Positions 1-8,818 of a DNA stretch of 64,000 bases are shown here, piece by piece. Source of the DNA: Leeuwenhoekiella parthenopeia. Lineage in GTDB: Bacteria; Bacteroidota; Bacteroidia; Flavobacteriales; Flavobacteriaceae. Position 1 is the first letter of the stretch; each line of letters starts with the position of its first letter. The notes beneath the pieces are model-generated. The model was given only the letters and a program-made list of their open reading frames with translations. It ran no database searches and was not told the DNA's origin. The stretch spans positions 1 through 64,000 of the forward strand of contig NZ_JAJGMW010000018.1 in NCBI RefSeq assembly GCF_020782115.1, in the 5' to 3' direction. The position numbers and the translations under genes were made by a program.

Positions 1-67
1 TCTTACCGTTGTCGAACTCCTTTAAAATTTTTGCAATCTGTGTAGGTGTGAATTTACTGCGTCTCAT
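1..67 (-). CDS. IS3-family transposase OrfA, N-terminal fragment (runs off the left edge)
   Basis: Reading leftwards from the ATG at 65-67, the 22 visible codons begin MRRSKFTPTQIAKILKEFDN. This matches the start of the helix-turn-helix OrfA of IS3/IS911-type elements, whose usual opening is M(K/R)(R/K)SKFT..QI..IL.EF..G. OrfA binds the terminal repeats and is joined to the OrfB integrase by a programmed frameshift; OrfB would lie outside the window. The family call rests on this short stretch only, and I cannot tell whether the element is intact. Confidence 0.75.
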   Translation of the reverse strand, partial: MRRSKFTPTQIAKILKEFDNGK

Positions 68-127
68 ACTGTTTAAAATTAAGAATTATTATACTTCTAA
101 ACAGTTCGGTTTTAGGGGAAGCTTACA
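1..127 (-). mobile_element. End of an IS3-type insertion sequence
   Basis: Upstream of the OrfA start, the minus strand ends in TGTAAGCTTCCCCTAAAACC (127 back to 108). It begins with the TG dinucleotide and the CCCC-A-rich pattern common at IS3-family ends. Homology between two flanking direct-repeat copies (128-344 and 387-603) starts exactly at 128, which independently marks the junction. The bases ACT at 128-130 could be one arm of a 3-bp target duplication, but the other arm is outside the window. Confidence 0.5.
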
Positions 128-672
128 ACTCATTTCTCATTTCCCATTTCGTACTTTGTATTTTGTATTGTGATTTCGCACCTCCTATTTTCAAAAGTTA
201 ACGCTCCAAATGACTCCGGCTTCCTAAATTTAAAGTCCAAAATTCAAGGTCTAGTTTCAAACTTCCAGATTTTATATTCCTGATTCTAATTGTGCTTCGC
301 ATTGCAAACCGACTAATACGATTTCTCCCTAGCGGTCGAAATGACTAGAGCATTCAAAATTGAAAATTCAAGATGAATTCTGTAATACTCATTTCTCATT
401 TCCCATTTCGTACTTTGTATTTTGTATTGTGATTTCGCACCTCCTATTTTCAAAAGTTAACGCTCCAAATGACTCCGGCTTCCTAAATTTAAAGTCCAAA
501 ATTCAAGGTCTTATTTCAAACTTCCAGATTTTGTATTCCTGATTCTAATTGTACTTCGTATTGCAAACCGGCTAATGCGATTTCTCCCTAACGGTCGAAA
601 TGACTCCGGCATCCTAAATTTAAAGTCCAAAATTCAAGGTCTTCTTTTAAGTTTCCAGATTTTGTATTTCTA
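128..672. repeat. 217-bp near-identical direct duplication plus a partial third copy
   Basis: The segment 128-344 recurs at 387-603 with an offset of 259 bp and only scattered mismatches. Its middle part (tgactccggc, then taaatttaaagtcc...) recurs again from 601 to about 672. The unit is AT-rich, with stacked low-complexity words such as tttgtattttgtattg, and I see no credible ORF. A 35-bp sub-element (311-345 and 570-604) is the reverse complement of a sequence at 18279-18312, so the block is built from dispersed genomic repeats. Confidence 0.85.
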
Positions 673-735
673 ATTTCCAATTTTGTCTTTCGTCTTTTCT
701 CTTTAGTCTAAAGTCTCACCTCTACCATCTAAAAT

Positions 736-2010
736 CTAACCCGCATCAATCGTAAGCAGCTCACCCCACTGCGTCGTGTACCGCGGACTTCGATCCTTTT
801 TAATCAATTCCCACTGATTCATTCGGTTACCTACCAAAGCTGAAGACACCGTTGATTTCCCAAACTTCTGGTTGATCTTGTCTATGATTTTCATCAGATC
901 AGACCGGAAGGCCGGAATTTCGGCATCAAAAAGACTGGTCTGTACATATTCCTGAGGAATGAGTCCGCACAGATTCACTCCTACTTTTTTGTAGCGGTAA
1001 CCGGGTTTGTAGATGCTGTGCAGGGCCTTTTTGGCCTCCCGGGTAAGTATATAGGTATTGTTTGAGGCAGTAGGCAAAGTGACCGTCACACTCTTAGAAT
1101 ACTGCTTGTCGCGCTCGCTGTGGTAATTGGTTTGTAAAAACACCTGAACGTACTGCGCACACGAATGCTGCTTGCGCAACACTTCGCTTACCTCAGCAAT
1201 ATAATAGGCACAGGCTTCTTCAATCAGATCGAGACTGGTCAGTTTAGATCCAAAGGATTTTGCAGTACCAATGGCCTTTTTAGCCCGGGGCAGCATCTCG
1301 AGTGATAGGCAGGATTCGCCCCGCAATTCCCGCCAAATGCGCTCACCAACCACAGTCATATGTTTACGCACCCAGTCTACCGAAACGCCGTAAGCAAAAT
1401 CATAGGCCTTAAAAATCCCCCTGTTGTGCAATCGCTGCCGGTGCTTTTTCCCGATTCCCCAAACATCCTTGAGTTCGGCTGCCTGGAGTGCCTGTATACA
1501 TTTCTCCTGCGTATCCAAAACGCATACATGGTCGTACTTCTTTATTTTTTTAGCCATCTTGTTGGCCAGCTTTGCCAAAACCTTGGTGGGAGCGATCCCT
1601 ACACCTACGGGTAAGCCCGTATGCCTGAAAATAGTTTCCTTGATGTTTACACCGTGCTGGCGCAGATCTACAAAACGCATATTCGCCAGATCTACAAAAG
1701 ACTCATCAATACTGTAAATCTCTACCTGCGGCGAGAAGAGTTTCAGTGTATTCATCACCCGCTGAGACATTTCGCCATACAGGGTATAGTTTGACGAAAA
1801 GAACTCAACCCGGTTTTCAATCAGCAGTTTTTTGATTTTAAAAACCGGTTCAAACATCGGTATTTCGGTTAGGGCTTTGGCTTCCTTATTAGCCGCGATC
1901 ACACAACCGTCGTTATTGCTGAGCACAACCACAGGCTTGCCCCACAAGTCAGGCCTGAAAACCTGTTCGCACGAAGCGTAAAAACTGTTGCAATCTACTA
2001 AAGCAATCAT
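736..2010 (-). CDS. umuC: Y-family DNA polymerase V catalytic subunit UmuC
   Basis: UmuC is the catalytic subunit of error-prone translesion polymerase V. The 424-residue protein opens [20 protein letters not shown], with the first catalytic Asp and the FYASCE steric-gate region. It carries SNNDGCVIA and the second catalytic pair in [11 protein letters not shown]. Near the C-terminus QTSLF fits the beta-clamp-binding pentapeptide, followed by the UmuC-specific SPRYTT. I start at ATG 2008-2010 rather than 12 codons upstream, because homology to E. coli UmuC begins there and it forms a 4-bp ATGA overlap with the umuD stop, indicating translational coupling. All polymerase residues I can check are present, so this subunit looks functional. 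Confidence 0.95.
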   Translation of the reverse strand: MIALVDCNSFYASCEQVFRPDLWGKPVVVLSNNDGCVIAANKEAKALTEIPMFEPVFKIKKLLIENRVEFFSSNYTLYGEMSQRVMNTLKLFSPQVEIYSIDESFVDLANMRFVDLRQHGVNIKETIFRHTGLPVGVGIAPTKVLAKLANKMAKKIKKYDHVCVLDTQEKCIQALQAAELKDVWGIGKKHRQRLHNRGIFKAYDFAYGVSVDWVRKHMTVVGERIWRELRGESCLSLEMLPRAKKAIGTAKSFGSKLTSLDLIEEACAYYIAEVSEVLRKQHSCAQYVQVFLQTNYHSERDKQYSKSVTVTLPTASNNTYILTREAKKALHSIYKPGYRYKKVGVNLCGLIPQEYVQTSLFDAEIPAFRSDLMKIIDKINQKFGKSTVSSALVGNRMNQWELIKKDRSPRYTTQWGELLTIDAG

Positions 2011-2378
2011 GCGACATCGTGAATGATGAACGTAATCATTCCCCAAAGCGTGAGTTCCTTGCGGTCTTTGGGGTATGAGGCCAGACGTTCGATTTTAAAG
2101 TTTCCGTCCTCGACCACAACGGCCAACTTGCCTGCGCGTGAGGTAAGCGAGCGGTCCACGATAAGCACATCCCGATCCAGGATGTGGTGCTCGCGATACC
2201 CATCGCCCTTTACCCGAATAAAAAAGGTGGCATCCCGGTTTTTCGTAAGTATACGATTAAGGTCAATACGACTTTCGAGGTAATGCGTTGCCGGACTCGG
2301 AAAACCGGTCTGATCTGAGGTTCCGGCCTGATGAACCTCATCGGGTACTGTTATTGGGGCTACAAAATCAAATTCCAT
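2007..2378 (-). CDS. umuD: UmuD-like S24/LexA-fold protein, catalytic dyad apparently lost
   Basis: UmuD normally self-cleaves on RecA filaments to give UmuD', the accessory subunit of polymerase V. This 123-residue protein aligns without gaps to the E. coli UmuD core (GFPSPA at 25-30, then a conserved RIDLN segment and DVLIVD at 70-75). However, the nucleophile position 60 is Gly (KGDGYRE instead of SGDSMID) and position 97 is Glu instead of the general-base Lys (FKIERL). The cleavage junction is Thr24-Gly25 rather than Cys-Gly or Ala-Gly. Family membership is clear from sequence and from the overlap with umuC; loss of self-cleavage is my inference. It may act as a permanently uncleaved partner or inhibitor, or be cleaved in trans. 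Confidence 0.88.
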   Translation of the reverse strand: MEFDFVAPITVPDEVHQAGTSDQTGFPSPATHYLESRIDLNRILTKNRDATFFIRVKGDGYREHHILDRDVLIVDRSLTSRAGKLAVVVEDGNFKIERLASYPKDRKELTLWGMITFIIHDVA

Positions 2379-2382
2379 AATT

Positions 2383-2421
2383 CAAAAATATGGAAATAAT
2401 CCATTTTATTGGAAATAATCC
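2383..2421 (-). promoter_or_regulatory. umuD promoter with two operator-like repeats
   Basis: On the minus strand a perfect Bacteroidota -7 box, TATTTTTG (2383-2390), lies 5 nt before the umuD ATG, implying a leaderless or nearly leaderless transcript. Directly abutting it is TGGATTATTTCCA (2391-2403), a near-palindrome TGGA-N5-TCCA. The same word, minus the last symmetric base, recurs 19 bp upstream (2410-2421) over the expected -33 position. Two identical sites 19 bp apart, covering spacer and -33, are what a damage-responsive repressor site would look like. The regulator is unknown. Confidence 0.5.
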
Positions 2422-2494
2422 TGTTAATTAACAGCCCATAGAAACAGCGCTGAGCTCTTCAAAAAAACCTAACTTAGCGACCCAAATTGAAGTT

Positions 2495-3928
2495 ATGCGT
2501 AAGATTGAAAGCATCAGTGTTTTTGATATGTTGAAGATAGGCGTTGGTCCTTCAAGCTCTCACACGCTCGGTCCCTGGCGGGCAGCAATGCGGTGGATTG
2601 AGAAGCTAAAAGACAAAGGTCACTTTGATCAGGTAAGCGAAATCCAGGTAGAACTTTACGGCTCTCTCTCGCTCACCGGTAAAGGCCATGCTACAGACAT
2701 AGCCGTTTTACTGGGTCTTGAAGGTTTAGACCCGCAACAGTTTCCGGTGGAAGAGATTCCCCAGATTACCGAACGCATTAAAACTAAAAATCTGTTGCTG
2801 CTCAATTCGGAGCGGGAAATTGCATTCAATCCTTCCGAGCAAATCGTTTTCAATAAAAAATTTAAAGAGTTTCACCCTAACGGAATCACGTTTCGCGCAC
2901 AGCTTTCCAGCGGAAAACGCAATTCAGAGACCTACTACTCCATCGGCGGCGGCTTTGTGGTTCAGAAAGAACGTTTAAACAGTAAAAAGCAGCAGCAAAA
3001 ACTGAAAGAGTTTCCCTATCCTGTTCAATCGGGTAAAGAACTTTTGGCGTTTTGTGCGGAACACAAGCTTAAAATTTCGGAGCTGGTTTTGGCTAACGAA
3101 AAATCCCTGCGCAGTGAGGAGGAAATCAACTCACGCCTGAAAGACATCTGGAATGTGATGCTCGATTCGATGTACACGGGTTGTCACACCGAAGGAAAGC
3201 TTCCGGGTGGTCTCAACGTACGCCGCAGAGCCTTTGATACACATAAAACCCTTATTGGCGACTCGTCCTACTCCAACGCCGAAGAGTGGATTACCGCCAT
3301 TCGCGGCACCGAAGTGAAGTTCAGACAGATTCTGAAATGGGTTTCCTGCTTTGCACTTGCCGTTAACGAGGTAAACGCATCGCTGGGCCGTGTGGTTACG
3401 GCGCCTACAAATGGTAGCGCCGGGGTGATTCCTGCCGTGATGATGTATTATATGGTAATCGAAAATCACGATGCCAATTTTGAAGATGTACGCCAGTTTA
3501 TGCTCGTCGCCGGTGAAATTGGTAGCCTGTTTAAAAAAGGAGCGACCATCTCGGCAGCGATGGGCGGTTGTCAGGCCGAAATTGGCGTATCGAGTGCAAT
3601 GGCAGCCGGTGCACTCACCGAATTGATGGGAGGTTCTCCCGAGCAGGTGCTTATGGCCAGCGAAATCGCGATGGAGCATCACCTGGGGCTTACCTGTGAT
3701 CCTATTGGCGGACTCGTGCAAATTCCCTGTATTGAACGCAATGCGATGGGTGCCATTAAAGCTATTAACGCCTGCGAAATGGCTCTGGACACCGATGCCC
3801 GTAATGCGAAAGTACCTCTGGACAAGGTGATTGAGACCATGTGGCAGACTGCCAAAGACATGAATTCTAAATATAAGGAGACCAGTGAGGGTGGCCTGGC
3901 GATTAATGTGGCCATGAGTGATTGCTAG
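2495..3928 (+). CDS. sdaA: L-serine ammonia-lyase (serine dehydratase), single-chain type
   Basis: Deaminates L-serine to pyruvate and ammonia using an oxygen-sensitive [4Fe-4S] cluster. At 477 residues it is the fused single-chain form: an N-terminal beta domain opening with [17 protein letters not shown], then the catalytic alpha domain. Motifs include [18 protein letters not shown] and [13 protein letters not shown]. Cysteines in [16 protein letters not shown] and IPCIERN are the expected cluster ligands. It reads away from umuD and converges on the MACPF gene: both stop codons share the palindrome CTAG at 3925-3928, giving a 4-bp tail-to-tail overlap. No terminator separates them. Confidence 0.95.
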   Translation: MRKIESISVFDMLKIGVGPSSSHTLGPWRAAMRWIEKLKDKGHFDQVSEIQVELYGSLSLTGKGHATDIAVLLGLEGLDPQQFPVEEIPQITERIKTKNLLLLNSEREIAFNPSEQIVFNKKFKEFHPNGITFRAQLSSGKRNSETYYSIGGGFVVQKERLNSKKQQQKLKEFPYPVQSGKELLAFCAEHKLKISELVLANEKSLRSEEEINSRLKDIWNVMLDSMYTGCHTEGKLPGGLNVRRRAFDTHKTLIGDSSYSNAEEWITAIRGTEVKFRQILKWVSCFALAVNEVNASLGRVVTAPTNGSAGVIPAVMMYYMVIENHDANFEDVRQFMLVAGEIGSLFKKGATISAAMGGCQAEIGVSSAMAAGALTELMGGSPEQVLMASEIAMEHHLGLTCDPIGGLVQIPCIERNAMGAIKAINACEMALDTDARNAKVPLDKVIETMWQTAKDMNSKYKETSEGGLAINVAMSDC

Positions 3929-6900
3929 CGCACACTTGTAGTTTTCAGCAATTGACGCATCACGCGGTCTTCAGCATAATCGAGTACGCTTTGACGCTTT
4001 GAGGTTCGCGCTTCGGGCAGGGCGCCAAGACGCAAAAGGGTTTTAACCGACTCCGCACCATCCATTCCTGCTTTTGCAGCCCAATGCAATGGGGTTTCTC
4101 CGATCTCGTTCCTGGCGTTTACATCAACACCGGCTTCCACCAGCTTTTCAATAAGACGCACATCACCGTCATCATAGCGATACGCTACAAAATGCAGAAG
4201 CGAGTTGGCCTCGTTATCGGTCACCGTAGGATCGAGTCCCGCTTCAATAAGAGGTTGCAACGCCTCGTTAAAATGGGCTTTTACCGCGGTGATGAGATCC
4301 TGATTTTGGGGTTTGGCACCCAATTCTAAGGCCAGTTTTAAAGCTTCAGTATTTTTTACTTCAAAAGCCGCCTGCAAAGCATAATCAGGATTTTGAAGTT
4401 GTACTATCAAATAACGTGTGGCCGCCGTCAGCTCGTTCTTAACAGCGTTGAACAACAGGCTTTTGGTAATCAATTCTGCATCTGCCTGTTGTAAGAGATT
4501 GAGTGCCAAACTGTCCTCTTTGGTGTCTAAAGCGGTACGCAAAGCAGCAGCATCCACGCGGGCGCCATAGGATAGATTTTGATCTATCAGTTTTTGATTT
4601 TTAAGCTGAATAAGGTCGAGCATAATCGCATCAGGATCAATTTCTTTGGTATCTAAAAGCACTCCGGCCAGCGCAACATTTTCGGCCTTAACAGCCCTGC
4701 GTATGAGCTCGGGGTTTTTAACCGAAGCCCCCTGCCCTATTAAAAACTGCGTGATGGGCACACTGCCAATACTCACAGATTCTTCAAGTGCCGTTTGTGG
4801 CCTCGCATCATTGGTAACCAAAAGCTTAACCAGCTCAAGGTTTTCATTACTTGCAGCCAGTGCCACCTGCGTATCGGCATCGACCTCATTCTTATTCTTT
4901 TTAAGCACATAAGCCGAAAAATCCAGATTGTTAGCCGCTACCGCCTTACTCAACGCAAGCTGCGGATTCCCGGAAAAGTCATCCAAAGCATCTTGAAACA
5001 GATCGAAATCCTGGGTATTCAATGCATACTCAAAAACAGGGTCTGCCTGCGCTCCTTTTTTAAGACTGAGCCTTACGGCCGGCGTATTCTTTTCTAAAAT
5101 AGATTTCGATAGCGCGAAATTGGCCGAACCACCGGCGTCTAAAGCCAACCCTAAAAGCTCCAGATTGTCATTTAAGATCGAACTGCTTAACACCGCATCG
5201 GTAACAGGCACTTTCTCCTTTTCCAGAAAATAACGGAATAAAGAAGTGTCACTGGCATCTGCAACCACTTCAAGCGCTTCGGCAGAAGCCGGGGTTACCG
5301 CTTTAACGCGGTCAATTACCTCCTGATTTTTAGTCCCGGTAGCCAGCTTCAGAATGCGCGGGTCTGCAACAGCCCCATAATCAATAAACTTTTCGGTAAG
5401 GGAGGTGTCTGCGTTGGTAACCGCCAGAGCGAGCATTTCGCCATCTGCTTTAAATTCGGCATACTCCAGACTCATCAATGCTTTAGTCACTTCATAATTG
5501 TTGAGTTCTACAGCAAAGGCCACATCATTATTGCGCGGTTCTGCACCTTCACGCAGCAGTGCGTAAATCACCTCGGGCTCCTGATAAGCAACCGCCTTGT
5601 AAATCATATTGTTTTTTGGCTTAGCGCCCCGCTCCAGCAAGGTGAGTGCTTTCGCTTTGCTGAATACCTCAGGATCAAAAGCCACATCCAGATCTTCGGT
5701 GGTGGGTTGTACTCCAAAATCAAAAATGGTATTGAGCACCTGCGCATCGTCAAAATTTTGAACAGCCGCTTTTACCACGGCCTCAGTTCGCGTAGAAACC
5801 CCCTGAAAATACAAATCCCGCAACAAATCAAGATCTCCGCGGGCCGCAGCCGACACTACTTCTGAACTCAACGCATAATTATAGGAGTTGGGTCGCGAGC
5901 CCAGAGGCTGCTGTGCTTTTTGCTGCTCAAGACTGTAGGTTATTTTAAACACATCGCCGTCAATGGTTGTAATTTCCACTTCTTTTTGCACCACTCCCAC
6001 CAGGGCATCTTTAAAATACGCGTGGGCTTCGGGCGGACCGGAGACAAAAAGCCTTGTGCGCCCCTGCCCTTTCTCGAGCTTTTTGGTATCGTCCCAAACG
6101 CTTACGTAAGCCGCTTTTAATTCTTCCGGTGAAATCGTAAAATCCAATACTTTATTTAATGTAATTTCTTCATCGGTGAGCAGGGTGTTAAGGTCAATAC
6201 CCTGATATTCGATCAAAGCTGCAGTACGCATAGGTTCGCCACGGGCATTAAAACTGCCGTAGAACAAATCGCCGATGTAGTCTGTGCCTTGCTGCTGTTC
6301 AGCCTTGCCTTCGCTGGCTTTAACAATCGTATGTACCTTTTGCCGAAACTGCAGACTGTATTTTTTAAAAAAATCTGAGGTTTCTTCCTGCGCCTGCCAG
6401 GAAACAGACTGCTTTTTAGCACGATCTATCGCAGCCTGAAGCAGGTAGCGCCGGTGATCCAGATCTGGAACATCGGGAAAGTTTTTAGTAGAAAGCAAAT
6501 TAGTAAGCTCGACCAGATTGGCATCTAAAATCACAGCATTGGCTTTGGTCACGGTCTGCGCCCAGCGCTCATCCCAGATTTCATTGACATCACCCCCGCG
6601 GGTAAATCGCTGAGGAGGACCCAGGTTGATATACGGATTGGTAAGCGAATCGCCGCGTTGTTGCCGCCCAACCTCTTTTAAAAGTTCTTCTTTAAATGCG
6701 TCTTCGGTATAGGGCGAATTGATAAAATCTGCATTGCTAACGAAGTTTCGGGTAAGAAAAATTCCGCCATAGGTCACATGATCGGTGTAATGCGTGCCAA
6801 ACCAGGAGATAAAACCTTCGGGCGAAAGATCTCTGCCCAAACGTTTCACCGCATCTGTAAAAGCTTCTGAAAGCGTAGTGTTTGAAAGACGTAAATCGTA

Positions 6901-7311
6901 GAGCGGTACTTTCCGCAGGGTATAAACAAAAAGGAGTTTGTCTTTTTGGGCAGCATCAACATTGGTGTTGTAAGCTTTGGTATACTGTGCCGAAAAAGCC
7001 CGGTCTGAAGTATCGACCTGAAGAATTTGTTGCTCAAACTCCTGCGTTGTGTTGAGCAGGTAGTAATTAAGACTTGAAGGTGTTTGAGTTTTTAATTTTA
7101 ATGCTGAAAGTTTCTGGTTTTTAGTCTCGGTAAAAACCGAAAAACCTCGGTCTGAAATCACTGAACTTTTATCCAGGTCAAAACCATCTGTAAACCGAAT
7201 GTCAACCGTAAAACCGAGCTGTAAGGATGTAAAGTCTTTCGCTTCTTGCGAAAACAGCTCTGAAACTGAACAGACAGCCAGAAAAATAAAGAAACACAAG
7301 CGTAGCCCCAC
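3925..7311 (-). CDS. Secreted MACPF-domain protein with a long ankyrin-type repeat tail
   Basis: This 1128-residue protein has a signal peptide (residues 1-22, hydrophobic core FFIFLAV, ending LFSQ). The MACPF signature FGTHYTDHVTYGG lies near residues 171-183, preceded by ISW. MACPF domains (perforin, complement C6-C9) oligomerise into membrane pores. From about residue 485 to the end there are roughly 20 degenerate helical repeats with ankyrin spacing (LL..GA.P motifs about every 33 residues). The last two are canonical, with VNARNEIGETPLHWAAKAG near 1060-1080. It sits 86 bp downstream of an NTF2-like secreted protein on the same strand. A pore-forming antagonism or adhesion role is inferred from the domain only. 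Confidence 0.85.
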   Translation of the reverse strand: MGLRLCFFIFLAVCSVSELFSQEAKDFTSLQLGFTVDIRFTDGFDLDKSSVISDRGFSVFTETKNQKLSALKLKTQTPSSLNYYLLNTTQEFEQQILQVDTSDRAFSAQYTKAYNTNVDAAQKDKLLFVYTLRKVPLYDLRLSNTTLSEAFTDAVKRLGRDLSPEGFISWFGTHYTDHVTYGGIFLTRNFVSNADFINSPYTEDAFKEELLKEVGRQQRGDSLTNPYINLGPPQRFTRGGDVNEIWDERWAQTVTKANAVILDANLVELTNLLSTKNFPDVPDLDHRRYLLQAAIDRAKKQSVSWQAQEETSDFFKKYSLQFRQKVHTIVKASEGKAEQQQGTDYIGDLFYGSFNARGEPMRTAALIEYQGIDLNTLLTDEEITLNKVLDFTISPEELKAAYVSVWDDTKKLEKGQGRTRLFVSGPPEAHAYFKDALVGVVQKEVEITTIDGDVFKITYSLEQQKAQQPLGSRPNSYNYALSSEVVSAAARGDLDLLRDLYFQGVSTRTEAVVKAAVQNFDDAQVLNTIFDFGVQPTTEDLDVAFDPEVFSKAKALTLLERGAKPKNNMIYKAVAYQEPEVIYALLREGAEPRNNDVAFAVELNNYEVTKALMSLEYAEFKADGEMLALAVTNADTSLTEKFIDYGAVADPRILKLATGTKNQEVIDRVKAVTPASAEALEVVADASDTSLFRYFLEKEKVPVTDAVLSSSILNDNLELLGLALDAGGSANFALSKSILEKNTPAVRLSLKKGAQADPVFEYALNTQDFDLFQDALDDFSGNPQLALSKAVAANNLDFSAYVLKKNKNEVDADTQVALAASNENLELVKLLVTNDARPQTALEESVSIGSVPITQFLIGQGASVKNPELIRRAVKAENVALAGVLLDTKEIDPDAIMLDLIQLKNQKLIDQNLSYGARVDAAALRTALDTKEDSLALNLLQQADAELITKSLLFNAVKNELTAATRYLIVQLQNPDYALQAAFEVKNTEALKLALELGAKPQNQDLITAVKAHFNEALQPLIEAGLDPTVTDNEANSLLHFVAYRYDDGDVRLIEKLVEAGVDVNARNEIGETPLHWAAKAGMDGAESVKTLLRLGALPEARTSKRQSVLDYAEDRVMRQLLKTTSVR

Positions 7312-7397
7312 TTTTAAAGTTGGTTTTAAAAATTATTAAAATAGGGGAACTTGCTAAGGGAGTTTGAAGATAGGGAATAGTTCTAAAATGCAAAAAC

Positions 7398-7847
7398 TTA
7401 TTCGCAACCTTCGCCCCTGCGGGTGTCTACAATGTAAAAAATCTTCCAGCGGTCTTCTTCAAACAGCATTTGAAAACTGTTAGCACCACAATGACTCAGC
7501 TCATCATTGATGTAAAATTCATAAGGTGTCCACACATTGGCCATCAGACCGTCTGATTGGGTTTTGTAATCCAGAATACGCTCTTCAAAAACCATATCTT
7601 CGGGGATGGAAGCAATAGATTTTAGAAAATCATCGAATGCTGTTGTACTCAAGCGTACCGCATCGTCCTTTACACCAAGCGATTGCATTTTGATACGACT
7701 GTGTACAAGCTCGCGCATCGCCAGCGTGTCCTGCTGGTGAAAAGCGTTGAAGAATGCAATGACAACTTCCTCAGGTTCAGAAAAGAACTGAGCCTGCGCC
7801 TGAACAAGTGAAAAAAGCAATGCTAAAGTTAAAAAGCCGGTACGCAT
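7398..7847 (-). CDS. Secreted NTF2-like (SnoaL/DUF4440-type) protein
   Basis: 149 residues with a cleavable signal peptide (core LTLALLFSLV, cleavage near AQAQ-FF). The mature part has the alpha+beta cone pattern: an N-terminal helix EEVVIAFFNAFHQQDTLAMRELV, then strands around VWTPYEFYINDELSHCGANS and ending RWKIFYIVDTRR. These match periplasmic NTF2-like proteins of Bacteroidota, which have no established common function. It lies just upstream of the MACPF gene on the same strand, and co-transcription is plausible. Whether it protects against or assists that protein cannot be read from sequence. Confidence 0.75.
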   Translation of the reverse strand: MRTGFLTLALLFSLVQAQAQFFSEPEEVVIAFFNAFHQQDTLAMRELVHSRIKMQSLGVKDDAVRLSTTAFDDFLKSIASIPEDMVFEERILDYKTQSDGLMANVWTPYEFYINDELSHCGANSFQMLFEEDRWKIFYIVDTRRGEGCE

Positions 7848-7916
7848 CTGTATGTGTAGTTTTATGGTGAATGCGTGAGTAATTTACTACTTTTACCCGC
7901 ATTTTAAAATTGGCAT

Positions 7917-8735
7917 ATGTCTGCAGCAAAAAAAGAATACAAAAGAATAACGGTAAAATCCCTTACCGAAATGAAAAGCCACGGTGAAAAAATCGCGATG
8001 CTCACCGCATACGATTACACCATGGCCAAAATTGTAGACCGTGCCGGTATTGACGTGATTTTGGTGGGTGATTCGGCTTCTAATGTGATGGCCGGGCACG
8101 AGACCACACTTCCTATTACTTTAGACCAAATGATTTACCATGCTTCATCGGTAATACGGGCTATAAAGCGCTCTCTGGTGGTGGTAGATTTACCTTTTGG
8201 GAGCTACCAGAGTGATCCTAAAGAAGCTTTACGCTCAGCCATACGCATTATGAAAGAAAGCGGTGGCCATGCCTTAAAACTTGAAGGCGGTTCAGAGATC
8301 AAAGAATCGGTAAAACGCATTCTGAATGCAGGTATTCCGGTGATGGGACATTTGGGTCTTACTCCGCAATCTATTTATAAATTTGGCACCTATACCGTAC
8401 GCGCTAAGGAAGAGGCAGAAGCCGAAAAACTAAAACAAGATGCCCTGTTACTCGAAAAACTGGGTTGTTTTGCGTTGGTGCTTGAAAAAGTGCCCAGCGC
8501 CCTGGCCAAAGAAGTCGCAGAGAGTCTTACCATCCCGGTTATAGGCATTGGTGCCGGAAATGGGGTTGACGGGCAGGTACTGGTAATGCACGATATGCTG
8601 GGAATGAGTAAGGAGTTTAGTCCGCGCTTTTTAAGACGGTATCTCGATTTGCATACGCTGATGACCGGCGCTTTTGAGCAATACATTACCGATGTAAAAG
8701 CTGTGGACTTCCCGAATGAAGAGGAACAGTATTGA
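7917..8735 (+). CDS. panB: 3-methyl-2-oxobutanoate hydroxymethyltransferase
   Basis: First committed step of pantothenate synthesis: transfers a hydroxymethyl group from 5,10-methylene-THF to 2-oxoisovalerate, the intermediate shared with valine and leucine synthesis elsewhere in this window. The 272 residues include [17 protein letters not shown], the metal site [37 protein letters not shown] and [15 protein letters not shown], all hallmarks of PanB, at normal length. The ATG at 7917 is the only start consistent with the family N-terminus. A gene for an RluA-type synthase follows 83 bp downstream. Confidence 0.96.
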   Translation: MSAAKKEYKRITVKSLTEMKSHGEKIAMLTAYDYTMAKIVDRAGIDVILVGDSASNVMAGHETTLPITLDQMIYHASSVIRAIKRSLVVVDLPFGSYQSDPKEALRSAIRIMKESGGHALKLEGGSEIKESVKRILNAGIPVMGHLGLTPQSIYKFGTYTVRAKEEAEAEKLKQDALLLEKLGCFALVLEKVPSALAKEVAESLTIPVIGIGAGNGVDGQVLVMHDMLGMSKEFSPRFLRRYLDLHTLMTGAFEQYITDVKAVDFPNEEEQY

Positions 8736-8818
8736 AAAATACAAAATGTGAAATACAAAATACCAAATAGTGTTTCGAGGTATAAAATGACTATCTGATA
8801 ATCGCTTAAACAATACCA

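Noticed and set aside
360..542. 60-codon plus-strand frame within the left duplication
   Set aside because: Encoded by the low-complexity repeat, Phe/Ser-rich, and its counterpart in the first copy is not open from a start; not a gene.
3131..3721. 196-codon minus-strand frame opposite sdaA
   Set aside because: His/Gly/Arg-rich shadow translation with no start context or domain.
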